The notes under the pieces were generated by a model that saw nothing but the letters and a program-made list of their open reading frames with translations, did not search any database and was not told the DNA's origin. A stretch of 64,000 bases of DNA from Algoriphagus chordae (GTDB lineage Bacteria; Bacteroidota; Bacteroidia; Cytophagales; Cyclobacteriaceae): the NCBI RefSeq assembly GCF_003254055.1, contig NZ_QKZT01000024.1, positions 1 to 64,000 on the forward strand. Direction: 5' to 3'. How positions within the stretch are numbered: the stretch's first letter is position 1; every line of letters begins with the position of its first letter. Shown here piece after piece: positions 56,828-64,000 of this stretch. The position numbers and the translations under genes are program-made.

Positions 56828-57907
56828 ATGAAATACACCACCGCCCTACTGATTTTTACTTTCTGCACGATCAGTTCACTGACGCTTTCTGCGCAAAACC
56901 TCAAGCTCAACCAGACCCAAGTCATCGGAAGCCATAATAGCTACAAAAGTCAAATGGCTCCAGAGCTACTCGCCTTTTTATCGAAGGTAAATCCTCCTGC
57001 TGCGCAAAGTCTTGAATACTCCCATATTCCCTTGGAAGCTCAACTTGATCTAGGTTTGAGGAATCTCGAACTGGACGTATTCCACGATCCTGTAGGAGGA
57101 AGGTACTCCGATCCAAAAGGCTTACAAATCATAAAAAGTGCTGGAGGAAGCGTTCTTGATTATGATCCCAGCGACGCACTTTCCAAGCCAGGACTGAAGC
57201 TTTTCCATGTGCAGGATCTGGATTTTCAATCTCACTACCTACTCTTTGCTGATGCGCTGGGAGCACTCAAAACCTGGAGTGAAGCTCATCCTGACCACTC
57301 TCCTGTCTTTATTCTGATCAATGCAAAAGAAGGAAATGTACCAGGCACCCGACCTACCTTACCCTTCACCCCATCAGCTTTGGATAGTATAGATCTGGAA
57401 ATCAGGACGCATCTCGGAATGGATCATCTGATCACACCGGATCTGGTGAAAGGAAATTATAACGATCTGGAATCTGCCGTGCTTGCTGGCAACTGGCCAA
57501 ATCTGGATGACGTACGCGGGAAATTTCTTTTTGTCTTGGATGAAAATGAAGAGAAAATCAACCGATATCTTACGGCCAAGCCTGAGCTTAAAAATGCTGT
57601 GCTATTCGTCAATAAAAAGGAAGGGAATTCCACAGCTGGATTCAGAATAATAAATAATGCAGTAAAAGATGAGGACTATATCAGAGAGCTTGTGAAAAAA
57701 GGATACATGGTCCGAACTCGTGCTGACTCAGACACCAAAGAGGCGAGAACAGAAGATTACACCACGTTTGAAAGCGCCAAAGCTTCTGGCGCTCAAGTCA
57801 TTTCCACAGATTATTACATGCCTTCCACTTTCTTCAAATCTGATTACAAAGTTAGCTTTGAAGGAAACGTGTACGAAAGACCGAATCCGGTTTTGACCAA
57901 AAAATAG
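56828..57907 (+). CDS. Calcium-dependent phosphatidylinositol-specific phospholipase C-like protein
   Basis: A 359-residue secreted protein (signal peptide to about SAQ, residue 23) of the Ca2+-dependent PI-PLC group. Catalytic His36 in VIGSHNSYK and His127 in LKLFHVQDLDF, metal ligands in LRNLELDVFHD (about 77-87). The ATG at 56828 was chosen over a TTG at 56807. It probably cleaves phosphodiester head groups from lipids or related molecules. It lies 11 bases before the metallophosphoesterase gene, forming an operon. Confidence 0.88.
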   Translation: MKYTTALLIFTFCTISSLTLSAQNLKLNQTQVIGSHNSYKSQMAPELLAFLSKVNPPAAQSLEYSHIPLEAQLDLGLRNLELDVFHDPVGGRYSDPKGLQIIKSAGGSVLDYDPSDALSKPGLKLFHVQDLDFQSHYLLFADALGALKTWSEAHPDHSPVFILINAKEGNVPGTRPTLPFTPSALDSIDLEIRTHLGMDHLITPDLVKGNYNDLESAVLAGNWPNLDDVRGKFLFVLDENEEKINRYLTAKPELKNAVLFVNKKEGNSTAGFRIINNAVKDEDYIRELVKKGYMVRTRADSDTKEARTEDYTTFESAKASGAQVISTDYYMPSTFFKSDYKVSFEGNVYERPNPVLTKK

Positions 57908-57918
57908 AAGCACTTGAA

Positions 57919-59757
57919 TTGATTTTGAATAAAAACTACATCATCCCCACCCTCCTCGGCGCAGTTATGCAGCTAGTCTGCGCCAACAGTCACTTGCTGG
58001 CGCAATCTCCAGCAAGGGAAATTGCCTTTCTCTCAGACATACATCTGCAGGATGTCTATGCAGATTTGCATTCAGAGGATTTCAAAGGCGTTAATAACCC
58101 AAGAACAGGGAAGTTCGCTACCATACGAACGATGAAAAGTCAGTTGAATTCTACTCGGCTGTTCAACGAAAACTATTTTGCTTTTATCGCTGCTCTGGAG
58201 GATCTGAAGAAAAAGGGAATTCAGCTAGTTGTCCTTCCTGGCGATTTCACCGATGACGGCCAGCCGATGAATGTTTTGGCTTTGCAGAAAATACTGGATC
58301 AGTATGCGAAGGAAGCTGGAATGCGCTTTTTCTTGACCACAGGAAATCATGATCCAGTCAAACCTTTTGGCGGAGTAGCCGGCAAAAGTGATTTCCTCGG
58401 AGTCGATGGCTCCGCGCAGACAATCGCAGGTTCAGTTGAATTATACAATTCGCCATCCGCAGCAATCTCAGATCAGGTCAATTACTGGGGTTATTCTGAG
58501 ATCACTCAGGCACTTGCTGCTCATGGCTTTTTCCCCAGTGAAAAAGACATTTTCTGGGCTCATCCATTTCAGGAGCTCAATTACGACAACTACAATTTTG
58601 ACCAAGCTCAAGCTTCTTCCAAACTCGAAAACAGAGTCTTCCCAGCTGGAGATTCAGGACTTTTCATACCAGATGCCAGCTATGTAGTGGAACCTGTGGA
58701 TGGAATTTGGCTTCTGGCGCTGGACGGAAATGTGTACACACATTCAGGGAATAAGACCGATGGAAACTGGAAAGGTTCTTCTGTAGGCTTTAACCAAGCA
58801 GCTATCCATAAAAAGCACCAACTGGACTGGATCAAAAAAGTATCTGATGAAGCAGAAAAGCGTGGCAAAACATTGATCTCTTTCAGCCATTACCCTCTTG
58901 TCGAATTTCACGACGGAGCTTCTGACGAAATGAAGTCACTTTTCGGATCCAGGAAATTCCAGCTCGAACGAGTTCCTAGTACTCAGACTAGTGAACTTTA
59001 TGCTAAAGCAGGCATCAAAATACACTTCGCCGGACACATGCACATCAATGATACCGGCCTATTCCAAGACCAAACCACCAACACCATGTATAATATTCAA
59101 GTACCATCTCTGGCTGCTTTTCCACCAGCTTACAAGACATTAAAAACCACCAATCCTTCTCAGTTCGAAATCGAAACGATCTCGCTCACAGAAGTAGATC
59201 ACATGAATGAGTTCTTTGATCTATACAGAATGGAGCATCGTTGGCTTCTGGAAAAACAAGATCCTGGAATTTGGGATAGTACAATTCTAGCATCCAAGGA
59301 TTACCTGGAATACACCAGAAATCATCTTTTAGAATTGACCAAATCCAGATTTATACCGTCAGATTGGCCAGAAAACCTAGTCTCTCTACTAACTGCTATG
59401 AGCAATGATGAGCTGATCGCATGGAGTAAAATGACAGCGGAAGAAGGCACGTTATTTCTCGATGAGATACTCAAAAGCTTCGATCTGACAAACAAGGAGT
59501 CAGCAAGTATCATCGACGACTTCTACCTATTGAAAAATGGGGATGAGATCGGCAAAAAATTAATTCCTGAAGAGCGAATTAATTTTTACGAAGAACTTCT
59601 TGAAACTATTTCTCAGAAATCTGAGTCAAACGAAACTAGTCTAAACACTCAGCTTCTTCAGTTCTTTGGTATTTTCAACAAGCTATTCCATTCCCTTCCT
59701 TCTGATCATTTTAGCATTGATCTGAAAAACAATACCATCAAGAAAATACAGGATTGA
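57919..59757 (+). CDS. Secreted metallophosphoesterase
   Basis: A 612-residue calcineurin-like phosphoesterase. Metal-binding motifs in order: SDIHLQD, PGDFTDDG, TTGNHD, FSHYP and FAGHMHIND. An N-terminal hydrophobic signal (to about LLAQ) precedes it. There is no ATG; the start is TTG at 57919 or TTG at 57925 (MNKNYIIPTLLG), the second looking more like a normal signal peptide. It may finish the work of the phospholipase upstream. The C-terminal third (about 430-612) is helical with no recognised domain. Confidence 0.9.
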   Translation: MILNKNYIIPTLLGAVMQLVCANSHLLAQSPAREIAFLSDIHLQDVYADLHSEDFKGVNNPRTGKFATIRTMKSQLNSTRLFNENYFAFIAALEDLKKKGIQLVVLPGDFTDDGQPMNVLALQKILDQYAKEAGMRFFLTTGNHDPVKPFGGVAGKSDFLGVDGSAQTIAGSVELYNSPSAAISDQVNYWGYSEITQALAAHGFFPSEKDIFWAHPFQELNYDNYNFDQAQASSKLENRVFPAGDSGLFIPDASYVVEPVDGIWLLALDGNVYTHSGNKTDGNWKGSSVGFNQAAIHKKHQLDWIKKVSDEAEKRGKTLISFSHYPLVEFHDGASDEMKSLFGSRKFQLERVPSTQTSELYAKAGIKIHFAGHMHINDTGLFQDQTTNTMYNIQVPSLAAFPPAYKTLKTTNPSQFEIETISLTEVDHMNEFFDLYRMEHRWLLEKQDPGIWDSTILASKDYLEYTRNHLLELTKSRFIPSDWPENLVSLLTAMSNDELIAWSKMTAEEGTLFLDEILKSFDLTNKESASIIDDFYLLKNGDEIGKKLIPEERINFYEELLETISQKSESNETSLNTQLLQFFGIFNKLFHSLPSDHFSIDLKNNTIKKIQD

Positions 59758-59814
59758 TTTTGGCAATTGTGCGATTTGTTTCTTGCTGGATATTAGGTAT
59801 TAACTTTTCACAGG

Positions 59815-60085
59815 TTAATACCGATCGTGCCGTTGGCACTCCAACTAAATAAAAAACTTTCTAAACCCAGAATTTCATTCTGGGCATTTACTGGTCTTGC
59901 CGCTGGCAAGATGCTTAGCGATTAACGCACGTAAATAGAAATCACACCTAGAGTTTGTTCGCTATTCCTAGGCTCAAGAATGCCAACGGCATTCATCGTA
60001 CCAACCCCGAATACAGCGAAGCGAAATTCGGGGACGAAGCTCCACAATGCTCAACATTGAGTGCCAAAGGCACGGTCAGTATTAA
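59815..60085. mobile_element. MITE-like palindrome-rich element with 26-bp terminal inverted repeats
   Basis: Left end 59815-59840 (TTAATACCGATCGTGCCGTT then GGCACT) and the complement of 60060-60085 (TTAATACTGACCGTGCCTTT then GGCACT) match at 23 of 26 positions. Inside are small hairpins: CCCAGAAT/ATTCTGGG, CTTGCC/GGCAAG, TGCCAACGGCA, CCCCGAAT/ATTCGGGG and GTGCC/GGCAC. It has no coding frame. This is like REP/RAYT-type or MITE elements of Bacteroidota. Confidence 0.75.
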
Positions 60086-60121
60086 ATCGGAAAAGTTTCC
60101 CCATGGTAAATTTGAGTAACC

Positions 60122-60152
60122 AAAAAAGCCGATGAGAAAATCTCATCGGCTT
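60122..60152 (-). terminator. Intrinsic terminator of the third susD
   Basis: AAGCCGATGAGA (60126-60137) pairs with TCTCATCGGCTT (60141-60152), a 12-bp stem with loop AAA; on the minus strand it runs into six T. It lies 27 bases after the susD stop. Confidence 0.85.
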
Positions 60153-60178
60153 GACTTTAACAATTGGTTTAATAGGTA

Positions 60179-61924
60179 TTAATAGCCTTGGTTTTGCACT
60201 AAGAAGCCATCTTCGCTAGATGCGCCATCAATAGCTTTTTGAGGAATCGGGAATAATCGTTTGTAGACATCTGTATCTGTTTTCTCAGTCCAGCTACCTT
60301 CATATTTACCAAATCTGATTTGATAGTTTCTTCTGAACCCTTCCCAATACAATTCAAAGCCTGTCTCACGGAAAAGTATATCCAAATCAATAGCAGTCAA
60401 GGCAGCTGGAGTTTGATCTGGACGTGCATTTCTTGACGTTCTCAAAGTATTGATATCAGCCAATGCACCAGCATTGTCACCTTTTCTCAACTTCGCCTCA
60501 GCACGCATCAAATAAATCTCACCCAATCGAACCAGGACTAAGTCAACGCTGCTGTAGCTACAGCAATTTGGAGCAGTATGGCTAAACTGATATTTTGAGA
60601 ACCGGTATCCGGCATTATGTAAGCTTCCTTCGTTAGTGAAATCCACTTTTAGCGTATGGTCAACGTATCGAATGTCGGCACCACTACTTCTTCTATTGAT
60701 TACTGGATAGATTCTTACTTTACCAGCATCGTCAGTCAAAATATTTCCACCATCATCCTTTCTAGGACCCCAAATGATATCTCGTAGGATCCCTCTGTTT
60801 ATTTCAAACTTTGTTGCTTCTATCGAATAGTAATGATCTGAATCATTGTTTGGGTTTACACCCGTAAGATCCTGAAGATCCTCAGGGATAATTGTATTCT
60901 CTTTGAAGAAACGAGCATCTGCATCAGCTGGGTCTACATTGCCATAAGCATCTACCCAAGTCTGAAAGAAATCAGGAGTGACTGCTACTGCATCAGTTCC
61001 ACGCGTGTTTGGAAATTCCGGTCTTGGTATTAGATCACCTGATATCGGCCAGTAAGCCCATCTACTATGCTCTGTCTCAAGTACACCTCTTTGGTCAAGT
61101 GAAAATATAACTTCAGGATTATAATGGTTATCATCACTGAACAAGTCAAAATATTCAGCAGATAGTGTATTCGGTCCATTAATAATGTTGTCTGTGTATT
61201 GAATCACCTTATCCATATCAGCTGATTGAAAATCAGGTGTACCATATGGATCTCTGTAAACTGCCGCATTTAGGTATAGACGAGCCAACAAAGAGCTTAC
61301 TGCATTCTTGTTCAATCTACCTGGTCCTTTGTCACTTCCGATTACATCAACTACAGACAATAATTCGCTTTCGATGTAACTGATCGCCTCTTGCCCTCTA
61401 AGAACGTCTGATGTTTGGTCAGATCCTTCCTTCTTCAATACAAGGCCCCAATTATCAAGAGCCAGCATATTGAGATAAGCCTTCATAGCTATCATCTCAT
61501 AAAGTGGATCTTGTGCTGCTGAATTTCCTTTTTCAACTTCTATGCGCAATCTTTCCTCTGCCAATACCGCCCTAGATAAAGTCAAAGTGATGTAAGTCCA
61601 GGCATCTCCTACCAAGCCATTGCTTGGCGTCATAAGGTGCTGATGAACGGATATAAATTTACCGCCATCAAACCAATCCGTACCTCCACGATAAGGAAGT
61701 ATCCCTTCATCTGAGGCAACCTCCTGAAGGCCAAAATTAACTGTGTGTAACCACACTTGACGTAGCATACCGTAAACTGGAGCTATGGATCCACTGACAA
61801 CTTCAGCTTGGCCAGTTCCCGTCAAGGACTCATCAAGAATGTCTTCATTTAAGTCGGTACAACCGAAGAAAGCGAATGCAAATGCAGCTATCGGAAGTAG
61901 TTTATAAAATCTTATATTTTTCAT
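60179..61924 (-). CDS. SusD/RagB-family glycan-binding lipoprotein
   Basis: A 581-residue SusD-like lipoprotein, lipobox FFGC (Cys22), then TDLNEDILDESLTGTGQAEVVSG. C-terminal VLVRLGEIYLMRAEAKLRKG and RETGFELYWEGFRRNYQIRFGKYEG are SusD hallmarks. It is larger than the other two SusDs in the window and shows little similarity to them by eye. It lies 45 bases after the susC stop. Confidence 0.95.
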   Translation of the reverse strand: MKNIRFYKLLPIAAFAFAFFGCTDLNEDILDESLTGTGQAEVVSGSIAPVYGMLRQVWLHTVNFGLQEVASDEGILPYRGGTDWFDGGKFISVHQHLMTPSNGLVGDAWTYITLTLSRAVLAEERLRIEVEKGNSAAQDPLYEMIAMKAYLNMLALDNWGLVLKKEGSDQTSDVLRGQEAISYIESELLSVVDVIGSDKGPGRLNKNAVSSLLARLYLNAAVYRDPYGTPDFQSADMDKVIQYTDNIINGPNTLSAEYFDLFSDDNHYNPEVIFSLDQRGVLETEHSRWAYWPISGDLIPRPEFPNTRGTDAVAVTPDFFQTWVDAYGNVDPADADARFFKENTIIPEDLQDLTGVNPNNDSDHYYSIEATKFEINRGILRDIIWGPRKDDGGNILTDDAGKVRIYPVINRRSSGADIRYVDHTLKVDFTNEGSLHNAGYRFSKYQFSHTAPNCCSYSSVDLVLVRLGEIYLMRAEAKLRKGDNAGALADINTLRTSRNARPDQTPAALTAIDLDILFRETGFELYWEGFRRNYQIRFGKYEGSWTEKTDTDVYKRLFPIPQKAIDGASSEDGFLVQNQGY

Positions 61925-61969
61925 TTTTTTTATGCTTTTCTGTATGATTTACTAATCATCAATTTCTTT

Positions 61970-64000
61970 TTAGAACATTAAATTAAGGCTGAGCGAAAAT
62001 GTTCTTGCTCGTGGATAAGTAAAACGATCTATACCAAAAGTTTGAATTCCAGCTGAAGTAGCACCAGTGTTGACTTCTGGATCAAATCCTGAATAATCTG
62101 ATATTACAAATAGGTTTTGACCAGTAAGCGCAAATCGAGCGCTTTGAAAAACATTGCCCAATCCGACTTTATCTGTATTCAGATTATAAGCCAGCGTAGC
62201 ATTATTCAATCTAAAGAAAGAGCCATCTTCCAAGAATCGGGTTGACACCGTGTTGGAATTGTTAAACGATTCTTCTGGAAACTCAGTAGCAAAATCGGTG
62301 GTATTATTTGACCTAGACAACTGTGCTTTGGTAAACAAAGACATGGCGGTGTGATTGTAAATCTTGCTTCCAGAAGTACCGTTGAAGTTCATCCCCAAAT
62401 CGAATGATTTGTACCTGAAGTTCATTTGGATACCATAGATAGATTTAGGAATTGCACTTCCCACTACACTACGATCATTATCTAATACTGCACCATCTCC
62501 ATTGATATCTTTGAATTTGTTCAAGCCATCTTCACCAATCCCATCAAACTGTAGCATGTAAAATGCACCTATTGGCTCGTTATTGATATACCCGTTAATG
62601 GTTGCTCCAGTCTGACCAGCACCTTGCGCTGCTCCAGTAGTCAATACTGAATAGGGAGAATCTTTTACTTCGTTTTGGATAAAGGTAATGTTACCTCCGA
62701 TGCTGTAAGAGAAGTCTCTTGACTCGTCGCTGTTATAATTCAAGCCCAACTCAAAACCTGAGTTATGGATTTTCATATTCTCGATATTATTCCAATAAGT
62801 AGAAGTAGGCTGTACTGGATCCGCTGGAACTACTTCCAACAAGATGTTAGAAGAAACCTTGTTGAAATAATCTACCGTACCTGTCAATCGATTATTGAAG
62901 ATTGCGAAATCAACTCCTAAGTCAAACTGTGTAGATACTTCCCACTGCAAATTTGGGTTTGCTAAACGTGTAAATACAATTCCGTATGGATATCCATCCA
63001 GTGAATTAGCATCCGTATCTATCGGGTAAGTACTCAAACTCCCAGCGCCTGTAGCCAATCTATCTTCTGAATAACTTGCTTTTGTGATCTTAGAAGGAAT
63101 CTCTTGGTTACCTGTTTTTCCCCAGCTTGCTCTCAACTTAAGATTGCTGAAACCAGAGTTTGCCATGAAATCTTCTTTGCTAATATTCCAGCCCCCAGCG
63201 AATGATGGGAAGTAACCATACTTGTTATTATCTCCGAATTTGGAAGATCCATCAGCACGGAAAGTCGCTGTAAACAGATATTTATCGTCGAACACATAGT
63301 TTAGTCTACCAAAGAAAGACTGTAACTCATTTCTTACTGCAGAGGAATTCACTGTGGTAGGATATTCGGTCGTACTGTTGTGATCCTGATATCTAGGTTC
63401 AATATTATTGTCTGCAAAACCTCTGTAGGACGTGATTCTAGTTTCATCCAAAAAAGTCTGGTAAGAATGCCCAGCCAAAACAGTCACGTTGTGCTTGTAG
63501 TTATTCCAGTTATACGTAAGCGTATTCTCTACCAGCTTGTTAGCATTCGAACTAATCGCCACATCAAGAGAACCATCTGAAATATTTGATTCGTTGATTA
63601 CGGCGGTGTAAGGCTTATATTGCTGATATCTATCTGTGCTTGAGTAATCTACACCAAGATTAGCTTTATACACCAAACCGTCCAAAATCTCAATGGAAGG
63701 TGCGATGGTAGCTAAAATACGATTGTTAGCAGCATTGTCACTGTACAAATCATACCTAGCAAACGGATTCAATGCATTAGTATTTAACAAGGTAGGCTCA
63801 CCGTCTGTGTAAGGGGCTACCGTTGGGTTCAAGCTAAGCATATCGCTTATAGTCGATGTGATGCTCGGTCTCAAATTCTCTGTATGGGATGCAGTTAGAT
63901 TATAATCTACATTTAGTCTACCATTCCAAGCCTTCTGATTCATGTTCAGTTTTCCAGAATAACGCTTCAATTCGCTATTCTTCAAGATACCTTCTTGATC
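61970..64000 (-). CDS. SusC/RagA-family TonB-dependent transporter, C-terminal part
   Basis: The last 676 residues of a SusC-type barrel; the frame stays open to the window edge at 64000, so the N-terminal part (signal, plug) is missing. A start within the window is unlikely. Typical barrel blocks are FFGRLNYVFDDKYLFTATFR, KFGDNNKYGYFPSFAGGWNI and the terminal FSLSLNLMF. It pairs with the SusD at 60179. Confidence 0.95.
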   Translation of the reverse strand, partial: DQEGILKNSELKRYSGKLNMNQKAWNGRLNVDYNLTASHTENLRPSITSTISDMLSLNPTVAPYTDGEPTLLNTNALNPFARYDLYSDNAANNRILATIAPSIEILDGLVYKANLGVDYSSTDRYQQYKPYTAVINESNISDGSLDVAISSNANKLVENTLTYNWNNYKHNVTVLAGHSYQTFLDETRITSYRGFADNNIEPRYQDHNSTTEYPTTVNSSAVRNELQSFFGRLNYVFDDKYLFTATFRADGSSKFGDNNKYGYFPSFAGGWNISKEDFMANSGFSNLKLRASWGKTGNQEIPSKITKASYSEDRLATGAGSLSTYPIDTDANSLDGYPYGIVFTRLANPNLQWEVSTQFDLGVDFAIFNNRLTGTVDYFNKVSSNILLEVVPADPVQPTSTYWNNIENMKIHNSGFELGLNYNSDESRDFSYSIGGNITFIQNEVKDSPYSVLTTGAAQGAGQTGATINGYINNEPIGAFYMLQFDGIGEDGLNKFKDINGDGAVLDNDRSVVGSAIPKSIYGIQMNFRYKSFDLGMNFNGTSGSKIYNHTAMSLFTKAQLSRSNNTTDFATEFPEESFNNSNTVSTRFLEDGSFFRLNNATLAYNLNTDKVGLGNVFQSARFALTGQNLFVISDYSGFDPEVNTGATSAGIQTFGIDRFTYPRARTFSLSLNLMF

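Larger units (their letters stand above)
59758..60178. other. Intergenic region holding a MITE-like element
   Basis: 421 bases between the phosphoesterase and a SusD gene read from the opposite strand. Nearly all of it is the inverted-repeat element listed next; the remaining part is the SusD terminator. Confidence 0.7.

Noticed and set aside
63380..63580. 66-residue plus-strand frame in the third susC
   Set aside because: Antisense shadow inside a clear SusC barrel.

Overview
The window looks like chromosome of a Bacteroidota member, most likely a marine Cytophagales bacterium of the Cyclobacteriaceae/Algoriphagus type. The reasons are three SusC/SusD (RagA/RagB) pairs, many S1 sulfatases, lipoprotein signal peptides, LytTR and HisKA_2 regulators, an IS21 element and Bacteroidota-style dispersed repeats. 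The lineage is inferred from gene content; no rRNA or tRNA gene was seen.

Layout. 1-880: right end of an IS21 element (tail of istA, istB, terminal repeats). 1430-11965: mixed genes, namely an orphan beta-trefoil-like protein, a DUF885 lipoprotein, an Amt ammonium channel, an AtoE-type fatty-acid transporter, a small ABC exporter pair and a sugar-porter MFS. 12305-16546: a lone 1413-residue NACHT ATPase with a DUF4062/TIR-like N-terminus and a HEAT-like C-terminus, AT-rich and a candidate anti-phage NLR-like protein. 16600-20730: an unstable stretch with a sulfatase between two copies of the 3' end of a PhyH dioxygenase gene, a relic of mobile mystery protein B, a full-length phyH broken by one in-frame stop, and an array of long tandem repeats.

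20729-44586 reads as a polysaccharide utilisation locus for a sulfated, fucose-containing glycan. It has five S1 sulfatases (a sixth lies at 16866-18410), two paralogous beta-propeller glycosidase-like proteins, a GH95 alpha-L-fucosidase, an L-fuconate dehydratase, a Gfo/Idh/MocA oxidoreductase, an SSS symporter, a SusC/SusD pair and a TetR-family regulator that overlaps a sulfatase gene. The logic is outer-membrane import by SusCD, desulfation and exo-hydrolysis in the periplasm, uptake by the symporter, and oxidative fucose catabolism through fuconate. The formylglycine-generating enzyme or anSME needed by the sulfatases is not in the window.

44896-48721 holds a LytTR response regulator, a TonB-C-terminal protein and a TPR histidine kinase. 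48834-53610 is a second SusC/SusD pair. 54550-59757 is a phospho-ester scavenging group: a GDPD-like/alkaline-phosphatase fusion, a calcium-dependent PI-PLC-like protein and a metallophosphoesterase. 60179-64000 is a third SusD and the C-terminal part of its SusC, which runs off the window.

Non-coding structure is rich. A dispersed repeat with a 20-bp palindrome occurs three times, each time just 3' of a gene and in the same orientation. A 271-bp MITE-like element with 26-bp terminal inverted repeats lies before the third susD. A nested hairpin sits in the leader of the first susC, and several clear intrinsic terminators separate the units.
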